From contig NC_049982.1 of assembly GCF_000003815.2 (NCBI RefSeq), positions 3,861,424-3,925,423 on the forward strand: 64,000 nucleotides of DNA. Direction: 5' to 3'. The position numbers were made by a program, and so were the translations under genes. The notes under the pieces are model-generated. The model made no database searches, had not been told where the DNA came from, and saw only the letters and a program-made list of their open reading frames with translations. Origin of the DNA: Branchiostoma floridae. Its lineage: Eukaryota > Chordata > Leptocardii > Amphioxiformes > Branchiostomatidae. Positions 34,798-48,900 of this stretch are shown piece after piece (position 1 is the first letter of the stretch; each line of letters opens with the position of its first letter).

Positions 34798-37700
34798 TCG
34801 GAGGCACATGACTGGCCTCCATTCACTAAGGGGACGGGAAATTGCGCAGTCAAAGAGCGCAGCTAACGCGTTCATTAGGCATGGGGAAATTAACGTTGTG
34901 TTTCCGATTATGGTACTGAAAAAAAAGCAGGATTGGTGCGTAGGGGTTTTCTTTTGATTATCTTTTTTTTTTTTAAATTTTGACCAAACAATTCAGCAAT
35001 GTTGAATTGCAGCAGATATTTTCGACATTTTATTGTAGTTATACGTGTACAAGCATTAGTTTATTGATAAACTGGTTTTATTGTTCTTATTATCAAATGT
35101 TCAATGCATCAAACAGAGTGTGAAATACATGAAGTCTGTGAAAAAACACAAAGCACTCTTTCATATCCTGCTTTCCGTTTCATCACTCATTTCAGACTGA
35201 AAGAAATGTTATGTCCTTTGCCAGCGATGCCCCCCCCCCCAAAAAAAAGACTATGGTCGGCAGGTTTTTGTTGGGATCGGTCAGGTTACAGGAATCCCCG
35301 TCTGTTTTCCATAGTAGGTCTTATAAGTCCGTCTCCAAACCGCGGGTGATCCATCCATCATACCGCACATCCCCTCCGAACCGAATGCGCTTGCCCTTAA
35401 TCCTGTTCTCGTGACGTTCTTATCTTTCGGTGATTTCCAGGAATAGAACACACGTGACATCCATCACAAGTCACGTGAAATAAATAAATCAATAATCACA
35501 TGACACCGATCTGTATATGTAAATGTATCTGTATCTACATAGCCGGTATATATTATAACAGCCCTTTAGCTTTGCAGGCACGCAGTGCGGCAGCAACTGA
35601 TTGTATTACACTGAACAATGTGCCATGCACACCTAGCCTTGGCACATCTAGCCTCAAACGCTGTTTAAAGCTATTAAGTATTAGGATGCTCCTACGGTAA
35701 GTGGTGGCAAAAAAAGTGCAATACACGACAAATTGGGAGCACAGGTACCTCTATCATGTTCTTGTAATTCTGCGTTGACAGCTCTAGTACTCCAAAGCAC
35801 GACTAGGTATTATCTCGTTCTTTTCTGAGCTGGTATTGATTACATACTACTACTTAGAAGTTGGCAGGTCCTTCAAGATAATAGTCATTTCGTACATCAT
35901 TCTGGACATTTTTCGCATGTTTTCGAGTAGCATCTACTGCAATTCTGTTCTCATTTAGGCGACACTAGCACCCCTGTCATAGCAGTTCGTACACGAGGTT
36001 ACACAGCTTGGTACCTACGGAATCTTTCCGTGATCACACGTCACTTCAGCTCGGGGGATACTCATCATTCAAGCCAATGTGAAATATCAGACGGGTAATC
36101 ATATCTATCACGATGGCACGTTAGACGCTCTAATAAAGATGTCAGTCTATGCAGGCAGATTGATTAATGTATCTATTCTTCGATATTTTTTTCATCAAGG
36201 GACCGGGCAGTTTCCAAAGGGCAAAGGGAGTGAACACAATTCTATATAACACACAGAGAAATACTGTAAAGGATAAACAAAAACCCAACTGAAGTACAAG
36301 ACAGGGGTCAAATGACCCCTCTAACAGGGTACGATAAAAGTTAATGAAAGAAAAAAGACATATCAAGTTCTGAAATACAATGAAATGATCATAGCATAGA
36401 GAATAATGAAAAATCAAATCATGCGTGTGTGGGAAGGGGGTTAGCAACTCATCATTATAAGACTCCGTTTGCCACACGAATAAGTATTTGTGCCTTTTGC
36501 AGCGGAAGAAGTGACACCTTATTCCTCTCATTTGAAGAATGCCATCCAAGTACTACCAGGGCATTGACGTCTTAGCAGAGGTGATTGATTGATTGATTTA
36601 CTGATTGATTTATTGATTGAACCGACAGATCTGTGAAGACTGTCTTCGGTAGCCTGGCAATACATTTCGTACTTGAAATGCGCAGCATATCGTACTGAAT
36701 ACCACATCACAACCTTCAGCACTAAGGACAGGTCATCTCCAGGAACCTCAAGACAGCCTAGTAGTGGTGCGATATTCTGATTGCTGTTTTCTCTTGTTGC
36801 CATAAAGGGGAAACAGGATACAACGCATAATGCATATGAAATGATAATGTGAAATTTAGTGCTCTGCATTCTCGAATAACATGCATTCTTTCATGCTACG
36901 TCCAAAGCCAAGGTTTCACTACCACCGGGTCTCACTGCATTATGCTTGTTTATGTAAGGGCAGCTTTAACGTTATAAAGGGACGAACATGCACAATAGAT
37001 AAAATCAGTATGTGTAACCTAAATTTGGCCCGCCAGATTTAACGATCGTTTTTTATTCCCCTTTTAAATTGAATACATGTACATGTCATATAATTCAGTT
37101 ATGTGACTGCGTGCATGGCGTAGCCTAGCGGCACACACATGAACTTCACTAGTAAGCTTGCTATAATGTTTAGCTTGCAGAGCAGGTCATCGTCAAACGA
37201 AGGGTGGGACTAAAGATGTTCTCCTCTAACCTGCAACACAGCTCCTCCACACAGACAGGCACCGAAATCAAATCAAACTGCCAAAGGTAATTTTGTTTCG
37301 TTTGAACCATTGTTGCATGAAAGCTGTCAGTACCGTCAGTAGCTTTCAGTGCTGTCAATAACTTACGAATAAATTCTTAAAGCTCAAGAATGATATATTT
37401 GGTTAGTCTTTCCAGAGCCCGACAAAAAACAATTACCTCCTAACGTCATATGTATTGACACATAATCGTTAAAAGATTAAAATCTATAAGTTTTAAAGTG
37501 CATGCAATGATAAAAAGCCCTGGTACTCGAAAGAAAACGTTGCGACATACGTTTTCCTATGATTGTGCCATAAATGAGCCCGTTGAAATGTCAAAGCATC
37601 AAATTCCAATTTCATCACAACTCAATATACAGCCTATAATTTTTTCATATTACGTTGTTAAGATTTGCATCAAAATTTGTCTTTCACGTTGCTAGCCATG

Positions 37701-38874
37701 AGACGTTGCTCGTCACTTCTCTGGTAAATCTGGGCTAATTGTAATCAATATTACAAAAGATATAATGACATGCTTTGATACCCAGATGATATGGCCATGG
37801 CACATATCATTAGTGACGATTGGTCGTGGCTGCGCACGAGTTCCTAACGCGTAGCAACCGATCTGAGAGTCCCAGATTATAGCCGTTACAAGTGAATGTC
37901 AATAAGGTAGGGAAGGCACACTTCCATAATTGTTACACCACTGGAACGGACGGTTCTTGTTCATTCTGAGAGAAGAAAATAGCCAGTACACCTGCTTCTT
38001 AATTGTGTACAAGAAAATGGCATCGGCGAGTTGAGAGCGCCTCCTAGAACATTTCTATGAAAATATGTGAATAAGATAAAGATTTAATAAATGCTGCATG
38101 AATCAATAATAAAGTAATTTGCAACGGTTATCCAACTCAGAACAGGAAGAGAAAGTAACAATTTATCCTATTTCTGTCGAGGTCACTTGAGGGCAAATAC
38201 GGAATGGTGGTTCTCCCGTTTTGGTTGAAAAGAGAAAAAATGCTTTTCAATTTTGTTGTTTACTTATCCTGCAGTTTATTCCAAAATGTTACATTTTACA
38301 ACTGTTCTCCACGTATATACATCTTTATCAAATTTTATTCTATTTCACCATATCCAATGTCAGAAGTCTTCCCCAATTTCACACTGCCTTTCTCGACCAA
38401 TACCATTGTGCTTACGTCAGCGGCATTAACCAACGCAAATTGTCACATACCAATTACCATATCCAAACGTACCAATCTTGTTGTCATCATGCTAACGTGC
38501 ATGTTGTGTTTTAATCTCGGGCAGCGAAAGATCACAGGAAGGACCACGGATCCCTACTAACGTCCTCACTCTTATCTCTGTCACACGGAACAGCCAGGTG
38601 AGCACCCTACATACCTAGCCTCCGGTTTGTTTGTTTGTTTGTTTGTTTGTTTAGTGTGAATGGTACAGTTTGTTTGTTGAATGGTACAGTCCCATTCGGA
38701 CATGTCTTTCCTACAAGTACGTATGTATGGGCAGTTTTCTAATAACTAACGGGTTTCTAGCAGTCTCGCGTGTAGTCCTGAGGTTAGCGACCCTGTCTCT
38801 GCACCAAGTGGTTGGGAGTTCGAATTCATGCTATAGTGTCGCTCACCCGACATACACGCTACCGAAAAGGGTCG
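34798..38874. other. Intergenic, no gene seen
   Basis: AT-rich. Holds a short dispersed repeat at 35228-35298 that is also at 25580-25645, a (GATT)n run near 36580-36620, and a (GTTT)n run at 38620-38655. Open frames here (for example 36142-36549) lack coding features. Confidence 0.4.
38765..38835 (+). repeat. Possible tRNA-derived SINE head
   Basis: GAGGTTAGCGACC resembles a Pol III A box and GGGAGTTCGAATTC a B box about 40 bp on. The rest is lost in the gap. Confidence 0.35.
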
Positions 38875-38974
38875 NNNNNNNNNNNNNNNNNNNNNNNNNN
38901 NNNNNNNNNNNNNNNNNNNNNNNNNNNNNNNNNNNNNNNNNNNNNNNNNNNNNNNNNNNNNNNNNNNNNNNNNN
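38875..38974. other. Assembly gap, 100 N
   Basis: Exactly 100 unknown bases, the usual placeholder for a gap of unknown size. It interrupts repetitive sequence. Confidence 0.99.
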
Positions 38975-39310
38975 TGGGTGTGTCTGTCTGTCTGTCTGTC
39001 TCTGTGTGTGTTTGTGTTTCCGGATATTTGTGGTCAGCATAACTCAAGGACCTCTGGATGGATTACGATGATATTTGGTATGTAAGTAGGTGTTAGGAAG
39101 ACAAATGTCAAGGTCAATTTTGGGCTCCCTGGTATGTGGCCTTGGTACTGCAACAAAAATTCGTTTTTTTTCTAAAATCTTTTGAACTGGATGTGCTGTG
39201 GTCTTGATTTTATGGTGGCAGATAGCTAATGACGTAAGGAATAGGTGGTGTATGTTTGGGTCCCCTAGCAGGTTGCTCTGGAACTGCAGGGGCGTTTTTT
39301 TTTCAAATTC
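38975..39310 (+). repeat. Dispersed repeat family A, partial copy
   Basis: Contains GGTCAGCATAACTCAAGGAC, then a stretch of the ATGATATTTGGTATG, TGACCTTGGTACTGC and GGGTCCCCTAGCAGGTTGC type shared with 41028-41235 and 52134-52490. Its start is in the gap. Confidence 0.8.
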
Positions 39311-40390
39311 TTCTTCAGGGTGATGAGAAATCAAACCCTTTTAGTCAATGTTTGAAGTAAAAAAAAGACATTTGAAATTTTCGTAACAATGTTTTTTTGT
39401 GTGTGCAATAAGCTATGGAACTGATGTTTACTATGATAGTACATTAGCCTGGAGTCAAGCCTTGTTAGCTTTGGTTCGCTCCCAATGGTCACTTTGGGCT
39501 AATTGTATACAATGTAATGCAACTGGCGATTTCTCTAGCCATACTGATTTGACAAATTGTCAACGCATCATTTTCTCCAGTTACATGTTGCTGTTATAGC
39601 TTCAACCCTTGCCACTTCTTCTGTGTAACTTTTCTGCCACTCTTGTCCTGCTAAAAGCGTAATATCGTAATTGTAACACGCCGCGGAAATACACGGCGAA
39701 CGGGCGCGTGGTTGGGACGGGGTAAAAATACCGGCCGGAAGAAACACGGCACAATTAACTGTCGCTATGAACCTTTATACATCCTCCATGTTCCTTCCAT
39801 TTCTGTTAGTAAATGCATAAAACATAAACCTGCATGAGCATACAAAATGTCATGAGAAAACGGACGTATACTGTCAAGAATTTTCATTTAAGTTTTGTCC
39901 CTCACAACCGCTGTGACGTAACACTTCACTGCTAGCGTAGATATAAAAATGGCGGGAAAATGGCTGCGTACGTTCAATTTTGCCCATTCAGCCGTAGATT
40001 CGGGCGATAATGCAACGGTTCTTCACACTTTTACATGAGTTGTAGGTCACCAACAGAAATTCAAGATTGCTGTTGAATCATGTTCGTCTTGTGCCGTGAG
40101 CATGTGTAATTATGATCTACAAATCTGGCAATGAATGTGACGGTGTGTTCGTCCCACGACTAGCTGCCTGTCCCGAAAATGACCTGAAAACTTTTGGCCT
40201 TGTTGTCTTCGAATGCATTGTTATCGATGCTTTGTGAATGATGTATTGGACACCTAGATGTCTGAAGTGTGCACACCTCAGAAATAACTATTGTTGCATG
40301 TGTAGATCTCTTTAAATTCCATTATTTTTTATCGGCCGGTATAAGTCTTACGGCCGGTATTATGCCAATGCATGTTAGATTAATTTGAAC
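39311..40390. other. Intergenic, possible promoter motif, no gene seen
   Basis: Includes AAAATGGCGGGAAAATGGC (39947-39965), reminiscent of combined YY1 and E2F sites, but no exon follows that I can recognise. Confidence 0.3.
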
Positions 40391-41240
40391 AACTCTTTAT
40401 TTAATAATTCAAATTACGACAAGCTTAAAGCTAAAACAAACCAACAGAATTAAATTTGTAATAGCTGAAATGTTGAATAAACATAAGTGTGAATTATCGT
40501 CGCCCACAAAACAATAAATTGATGAGAGGAATAAAATTAACAATCGTTACAATCGTCTGCTGAAGATGAAAGTAATGTTCTCCACTCAGTTAACATTGAC
40601 TGAAGATTGTTTCCATGTGAAAAAAAAACTACATTGCTATGTTTTCTACTATAGTAATGAGTCTCACAAATAGTCGGTTGCCTGGAAGGCTTGCCCCACG
40701 TGCACTTTTTGGTTTGAAGTGCCTATTTGAAACGTCAGTGTAATTTCCAGTTCTTACGACTTATGTTCAGAAAACAAGCACAAGACCTTACACACTTCTA
40801 AAAGGAATAATTCAATGTGATACAGTATTTCCAAAATGATTATAAAAATGATTTTAAAGAAATATCGTAATCATTCTGAAAGGAATAATTGTGATGATAC
40901 TAAAATGAATAAATGTACTGATACTAAAATGAATGATTTAATGATACTACAATGAATAGTTGTAATGATAATAAAAGGCAGACTTCTAAAATGACTTTAT
41001 CATTATCTACATGAAAAATGTAGATTTTGCTTGAAGTGTGTCCTTATTTGTCCGTGTGAGTTTCCTGATTTTTGTTGTCAGCATAACTCAAGAACTTTAA
41101 GATAGATTACGATGATATATGGTATGTGGGTAGGTGTTGGGAAGACGAAGGTTAAGGCTCCCTGATATGTGACCTTGGTACTGCTGCACAACATCCGTTT
41201 TTTTTAATCTTTGGCCCTGAAAACTTCAATGATATTTAGT
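40391..41240 (+). repeat. Dispersed repeat family A, long copy
   Basis: Head AACTCTTTATT plus AATTCAAATTACGA and body GGTGTTGGGAAGACGAAGG match 51841-52560 in the same orientation. A run of short AATGAATAATTGTAATGATA-like units lies at about 40860-40980. Confidence 0.75.
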
Positions 41241-41843
41241 ATGCAGGTAGTTTAGATATAGATGTATATTATAAAGTACATATATTACATAATGCAAAAT
41301 ATATGCAGTGTTTTCCATCATAAGACTAATATAGATTAACCATATTGCAGTGGAACTTTTGACATCTCTATAAAATCTTAGAAATCTGATGGATTCGAAA
41401 AAAAGGTCACACAAACACATGACAATTATGTAACTGAGAAGGATAAATATCGGAAGATTCTTATCATGTAAATACTTAATACTTTCATCCTCATACTCTT
41501 CAATCATACTCATTGCGTGTGAAGCATGGAGCAAAAAAGTTGAACTTCCAATGTTCTATACATATAAAGACCTCATTTGCAAAATTAACGAGAAAATACT
41601 ACAATTCCATAGTTGTATTTGGAATCTAAGTTAATGTGTGCATTATCAGAAACAAATGAGGGCTCATTCTACAGATATCATTGTGACGTTCATACTCTGA
41701 ACATCTTTTGTTACTTCGGGAGTAAATAATCAGCAACTAAGACCTTATTTTAGGTTTCTATTAGCATAATCAATGACAAAAATAAATGATACGTCACTGG
41801 AAAAGGTTAACATCATTAGGCGAAGGCATGAGGTCGTGGAACT

Positions 41844-41951
41844 CTACTTGTTGAGTAATGGTTTCTCGCAAATGTAGGGGTACTTATTGTGGCAGTTGAG
41901 GTCGTTCCACTGTCCTGGTTTCTTTCCTCTTCCCAAAATATGTCTGAATTT
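41844..41951 (-). CDS. Lectin gene exon 11: C-type lectin domain end and stop
   Basis: Reads [35 protein letters not shown], stop TAG. WND plus the last two cysteines complete the calcium site and fold. Acceptor TTTACAG, phase 0. Confidence 0.93.
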   Translation of the reverse strand, partial: KFRHILGRGKKPGQWNDLNCHNKYPYICEKPLLNK

Positions 41952-44900
41952 CTGTAAAAAAGATGACACCGCAAATATTTCACATTCAGTCATTTCAGAT
42001 GACCGCGTTTTCCGCAATTGTACTCTTTTTCATTAACACAATCAAGGCAAAAATCAGTTGTTTTATGCATAGTATGCAACGTGACAATTCTCCCTACCCT
42101 ATGATGTATTGATTATGTCAATGTCTCTATCAATTTGATGCTAGTTATTGTTTCATTGCTGCAAAATGGATAAAGCGAAAATCTTAAACGATTCAGACTT
42201 CCTCATTTTAAGAGTCTAAGAACCTAGATCGTAAGTTAATTCAACTTCTACAACTCGATAAAAATCGCAAATTTACTCACTCTTTGTGAACTAATGACTT
42301 TCACATGTTAAACAGTTTTTCCAAGTAGATGTATTGATATCGATTTGTTTTGCCAGTTCCTTGTGATACCGCTGAAGAATAGTGACGGGCGTCACTAGAA
42401 ACGTTCAGAAGTAATTATATTCTTTGTATAGTTGTAGATATTAATTGGTTTATTTGTTCAAAGCAAGAACACTTAAATACATTGCAGCGTCTTACAGCAG
42501 AAGACGCTGAATTGCGCACTTCAGAAGAGTTATGCAAACATCGATACAATTACAAGGGAATGTTAACATACAAGGAATAAAATAACAACTACAAAACCTC
42601 TTATGATACAAAGTAGTGAAAGGAAACTGCAATACATGTAGTTGATAGATAGATATGGGAGATGTTTTTAGGTACTTGATATGACAACTTTGGTTGAAGA
42701 CAGACGAAGGTTGGAGAATTATGCTGATTGCATAGCTGCTCCTATACGGCCGGTGAGGTGAGATATTGAATTGCCTTTACATAGTTTATTTTACCTGGGA
42801 GTCTAACTTTCATATACGCAAAACTCCGATGTTTTTCTACGTATATAAAAAAAAGAGAAAGTTGTCTGGACCCAGTTAAGCTTAATGAATATGTAATCCT
42901 CCGCAGCGAAACACGGCTTAACGTCCCGCCCTCAAGGTTGTGACTCTCTACCGGTAGCCTATGTCTGGTTTGCGATAATAGCTGGAATTCTGACTCCCAA
43001 TCGTTTGGTTCAAAGACAGGGCCACTAAGCACTGGACTACACACACTATTATCTCCAGGGAGATCTAAAGGAGTTTAGCTGGCCACCGGAGCCGGCTCAG
43101 AACACACCTTATGCCAGCGTTAGATCTGCCTGGAGATGACACACACACTACTTGCGTTCACGATAGTGAAGATAGCTAGCTAAAGACCGAGTTTTCATAA
43201 GATAGTTTTTGAATAAGAATAATGGAAACACTAAAACCTCATACTCGAAAGAATGGAAGAAGCACACACCTTGTGATACGTGGCGGCACAATCCTCTCCC
43301 CTGGCCAACCAGTGGTTATTCGGTTCCCCTGGAGCCCAGTTTTTGTAGTCAACACGTGACCCATCTGTCCACTTCCATTGTCCTTGTTTATGTAGACCAA
43401 GCCAGATGATAGGTTTCCCTTCATTACGAACTGTAATCAAAGAACAACAGTCTCTCAGTAAGGAATTTATTTGCAACATCAGTCAATTCCTCTGTCTGTG
43501 GTTCTTTTCCAGCATTGCACATGCGTGGCTACTTTAGTCAAGCCAAAGAGAATGTAGGAAATTGAATGATAGACCCAGGTATAAGGAAGGGCTTTTTTGG
43601 CATTCCCTGGTCTCATTCGCCCCCCCCCCTTCGTAATTTCAAAACGGCTTACTGCACGGTCAAATTATACGACGACAAAGTTGGCGCAGGCACTTTCAGC
43701 CTGAATTTTTCTGTAACGGCACCAACCATTACATTAGTCCATACTGTTAGCTTATACCTCCTTTCCACTAGGACGGCGCTCTCGCCTCGCTCTCTTTGAG
43801 ACCTAGTTTCTGACAGATCGCTCAACGAATTGTATAGAAAAGAAACGATTTTTTAAACACTTTGTGTGTTATGTTATGTTATTTGTTATGCTTTGTGTGT
43901 TATTCTCTCAGTCAAACTTTTATCTGATGTATGATATACCCAGTATGAAATGAAAGGTTACCCATACCCTATTTAGGTCTCAGTGAGAGTGCATCATGAT
44001 CGTCTAGTGAAAATGGCGCGTTAACTAAATAATGTCGTCCCTAGTGGCTACTTGTTCACTTTGACCATCTTCGTAGAGTGAATGTTACCCACAGGTCGAG
44101 ATGAGATCTTTAACAAAGTCGTTCTCGGCCTGGTCGTTGATAGAGACAAGGATGGCGCCGTGTTGCCTGCATCGTGATCTCGCTGCAGACCAACTGACTC
44201 TGTCTGTCATCAGTTTGTAGCAGTGGTTGTTGTAGTTGATCCACTCACTTGGGCACTGCAGAACTGATAATATTTAGAAAGTTACAATAGGTTAGATACA
44301 TTGCTTGGTTTCACTGCCTGTCTCTATATGATGGATACAAACTATATTCAGCTGTAATGTAATTTCTATCATCAATGAGTTTTAATAAAGAATCCATACA
44401 TTATTGTTTCAGATTTATTGAAAGTTGATCGTGTTGGTTATAACGTTAGTACAACTATACTACAGCACTAAACATTTACCCAACGCAATCACTAAAAGTA
44501 TAGAATTTTCTAGAGACCTGCACAAGCTTTATAAATCATCTTCAGAATTCAAGGCATCAATTGGACACGTCGTGTGACGTTACGAGAATGCGACTTCATC
44601 AGCAATTGTGTCTTGTACCAAATTGTGCATTGTTATCGCTTTTACCTTCGCCAAGAAGGTTATGTTTCCGGCAGCGCCAGAGTGTGTGAAAGTATGTGAA
44701 TTCCTGCATGAACTGTCTTCATTATTGGTTTGTTGGTTGGTTTTGATGAGACCTCGAACTAGTTAGATTTTGGACCCCCTAGCGAACTTCTTTGGTTCTG
44801 TAGCGAAGCTTCCAGTGCGAATATCTCGTGTTCTAGACATGCTATGATCATGATATGTAGTTGGTTAAGAGCTCTTGAGATGGAAAGTCAATCGAGTTTT

Positions 44901-45879
44901 TTTTAACTACATGTGCCGATTTTATTTCAAAATGCAGCTGAGAGCTGTATACATGTAGTAATCGACATTAGGATGGGCTATCTGGTGCGACCGGACAGAC
45001 CTATCCGCGCTCTGGCACAATGTGAGGGTTGTATCCATCTGGTGAGCTGGGACCAAAGCTAACATATTTTAAGTTTGCTGTTCTCACATTAAGCGCGATA
45101 CAGACGGCGCTTGGTACTTTGTTCGGCGTTTGTTCCATTCCACCTTCCATGAAACTGTCAACTAGTTACCAGAACCTTTAGAGCCCGACAGTGACGCATG
45201 TCATGAATTGCTGCATTCTCCTACGCAGAGGGACCGGTCGACCATAGTCGTGTCAAAACGACTTGTGTTTAACTCTGCTTTCTTGTGCAATCAGACCAGT
45301 TAGGGAGCGCCCTACTTATAAAGATTAATGACCTTGCCCTTATATGGGCAGTCAGCCGTTGGGGATCGGGCGTAGGAGGATGGAGCCATGTTATACGTAA
45401 CATGATTGGCTGATAGCTTCCTAGCGGCCTTTGCGAGACAGCTTGCGACAACAACAAGCCCAAGAAAGGCCTATTCTCTGATTGGTTGACAGCTTGTTTG
45501 TGGCGAAAATCATAATAACCACGGATAGGGCATGAGATAGCAGGGCCCCATAAGGTAATGCCGTTGGGGACCGGGCGTTAGGAGGATGGAATTGCTGGTG
45601 GAGGTTAGAGTTTGCAATAAGCTTGACCAGAAAAGAGCATGACACAGATATATAATATGATGAAAACAAATATCCATAGAAAATAGGAAATGTTTAACAG
45701 AACAACTGCACGAGAGAGAACTTACCATTTTGACAGTTGTGTCCAGTCCATCCAGATGAGCAGGTACATTGGTAGAAGCCATGTTTGTTCACACAGCGTC
45801 CATGTTGGCATGGGTCACTGGCACAGTCATCTATGTCTGATTGGAGAAATATGTCATTATTACATTAGCAAGAAAGAAG

Positions 45880-45925
<46 letters not shown>

Positions 45926-48900
45926 AAGTAAAAATAACAGATAAGAATGAAAAATGTAGTAGGAAATAATTCGCCTTTGTTACAGCTCTGCCCAGTCCAT
46001 CCAAGTGAACAGGTACATTTGTAGCCGCCATCTTTGTTCACACAGCGGCCATGTTGGCACGGGTTCTTGGTACACTCATTGATGTCTGCATGAAAAGAAT
46101 GACAACATTGTACCGATAACAATTCAATTCAATTAAACCTACATTGGCAACACATACATTTATGCCCTAAACTGCTCAAAAAAGCAACTCAAATAAGATA
46201 ACTCAATAGCTCACCTTGTTGACAGTTCTTTCCAGTCCATCCCTTTGAGCAGGTACATTTGTAGCCGTCAGGTTTGTACACACAACGTCCATGTTGGCAC
46301 GGTTTCTTGAAACACTCGATGTCTGTGTAATGAATTTAATATCGTGTCATTATTAACACAGAGATATCAGCTGAATGTTAGATTGTTCATGTTGAATGGG
46401 GAAGGATAAAACAGTCTAGGAAAATAACTCACTTCTCAAACAGTCCTGTCCAATATTGTGCCATTTTGTTAACTCAGAATGAATAGCTCAAAGTTAGATT
46501 GTAGATTCTGAATGTGAAATGATAAAACAGTATAGAAAAATAACTCACATTGGTCACAGTTCTGCCCAGTCCATCCAGGTGAGCAGGTACATTTGTAGCC
46601 ACCATCTTTGTTCTGGCAGGTTCCGTGTTTGCATGGTTTCTTTGCACACTCATTTAGGTCTGTGTAAGAAGGTTAAGGCCACAGCAAGTAAATTTTATGG
46701 ATGACATCCTCTGCAGATTGCAAAAATAGTGCGATAGGGCGAAAAAAAAACAAGATGGGTGAAAAAAAACAAGATGGCTACATTTTCAAAAATAGGCACT
46801 ATAAAGTTTTGTAAAAAGAACTAAAGGGACAAAACATGGTATCAGAGCCAACAAGACATTCATTCCTGTATCTAAGACATGTACTGTTGTGGCAAAAATG
46901 ACACTAGTGTGGTAGACTGTCATCACCAACAAAGTTGTTAACCACACTCATAGCTTCCATATTGGTGTCACTTTTACAACTATCCAATAAGTTTCATTAA
47001 TACATCTACAGTACTGGGTACCTCGCAAGTATCACTTCTACCAATACAATTATATAGGCCACAACACACAATATATTTGCTCATTTTGGTACTTTATCGT
47101 CATGTTGGCCATCCCTGGAGAAGAAAAAACGCAGGTTCCATGTTTGCAGGGTTTCTTTGCACACTCATTTAGGTCTGTGTAAGAAGGTTAATAATGAAAA
47201 ATAACCATAAGCCATTGTCATCAAATGTCATGGAAATGAAAAAGAGCATCACAAATGACTACTTTTGGACATTCATGAAGAAAAAATGAATAATATCTGA
47301 ATAACCTCAAACCAACATTGGCATTGGCTCATGGTACACTCATTGATATATGTGAAATGAATCAAATATTGTGCCATTTTGTTAACTCAGAATGAATAGC
47401 TCAATGTTAGATTGTAGATTCTGAATGTGAAATGATAAAACAGTATAGAAAAATAACTCGCGTTGGTTACAGTTCTGCCCAGTCCATCCAGGTGAGCAGG
47501 TACATTTGTAGCCACCATCTTTGTTCTGGCAGGTTCCATGTTTGCATGGTTTCTTGGCACACTCATTCAGGTCTGTGTAAGAAGGTTAATAACAAAAAGA
47601 AACTAACCATAAGACATTGTAATGGAAATAAAACAGAGCATCACCAACAACCACTGGCTTTGGATATTCATGAGGAAAAATGAATAGTATCTGAATTATC
47701 TCGAACCAGCATTACTTACCGTCGGTTAACAGAAATGTGGCAGTTCTTGGCAAAGTACCAGTGGTCGCACTGCTGTTTGTAAACGGCAAATATGTTGGAG
47801 TTGATTCAAAGACTATGAACTCGTCAAAAGCTGAGTTGCTTTCTTCATAGAATGTCGTCTTCCATGGAGTACTGGATTCCAGGATCATCGTGCCATTTTG
47901 CTTCAGCTTGGAACCAAAAGCCACCTAGATACAAAAGCACAACATTGAAATATCTCTGCGAACTCGATGCAATGAAACCTTATATTTGATGGAGCGGTCA
48001 ACGAAGTTCATGGAATCTTTTTACGTTTTGTGTTCTTTGTTGTCTTTTTTTACCCTTCAATGTTTTCATGATATTCTAGTTATAAGGAAAATAGCTACAA
48101 AATTCCAATTTAGGTCACAGTGAGGTCGCAGCGAAATCGCCGACTAGTGGAATTGGTCGTGGGCTAATGGAATCCAGCCCCACTATGAAATGTTACATTA
48201 TGTGATTCATGAGCAACTTTTACTCATGATTTAGCCTCGTTGCAGACTTCAAAGGGCATGGCTGCACGGCTAATTTTCCGATTGGTTGCTGGTTTATGGC
48301 TGTTTTGGGACTGGCTGAGGTAATGCAGCCCAACCAGAAAATTATGCGATTCATAAACAGCTGCTCTTTATGATATAGCGTTGGATACTTGACGGGGCAT
48401 TTTTAACGTGCAATTGGCCTGGTTTGAAACCTACCGAAGTCTAGACTGGTAGTGGTACCATTCTCCGTAGAAACCACCTGGTAAGCAAGTGGAAAGAAAA
48501 TAGCCGGCGCCAGCGGCTAGTATGGAGGATGGTACCCAGGCTAGCCGACGTCTGTATACAAGAATGCTTAAGCACTTAGTACGTACATGTGTGGCCACTC
48601 GGCCCTGTAAACAAGAGTTCCTAGCTTACCCTCCCATCGGAAGTGATCTGTGTCGCCAGGATTCCAGCGACGACAACTGATGTTACGACCAGAAGTCCAC
48701 ATCCCATTGCAAGCCAGCAAACTTTGCTAGACTTCCGTTTACTCCACATTTCCACGGCACGTTCTGAGATGAAACAGGAGTGGTAGAAAATGCATTCTGA
48801 TCAAACGTATGTGAGGATCAAATAACGATCACATCACGCCGATCAGGAACATCGTTCTTCCAACCTCTCGGAACAGGCAAAGCATGTTTGAGAGCTATTT

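Noticed and set aside
36142-36549. 135-codon minus-strand frame
   Set aside because: No splice signals, family motifs or coding-like codon use; AT-rich intergenic sequence.
38765-38835. Functional tRNA gene
   Set aside because: A- and B-box-like motifs only; no cloverleaf could be built, so at most a SINE head.
38670-39071. 133-codon frame spanning the gap
   Set aside because: Runs through 100 N and low-complexity GT sequence.
44089-44263. Donor GG|GTAACA for lectin exon 9
   Set aside because: Gives phase 2 and a stop just after the next junction; T|GTGGGT four bases earlier keeps the frame.
47720-47924. SEA domain in the lectin stalk exon
   Set aside because: Only one exon of about 68 residues and no recognisable cleavage motif; not enough to claim the domain.
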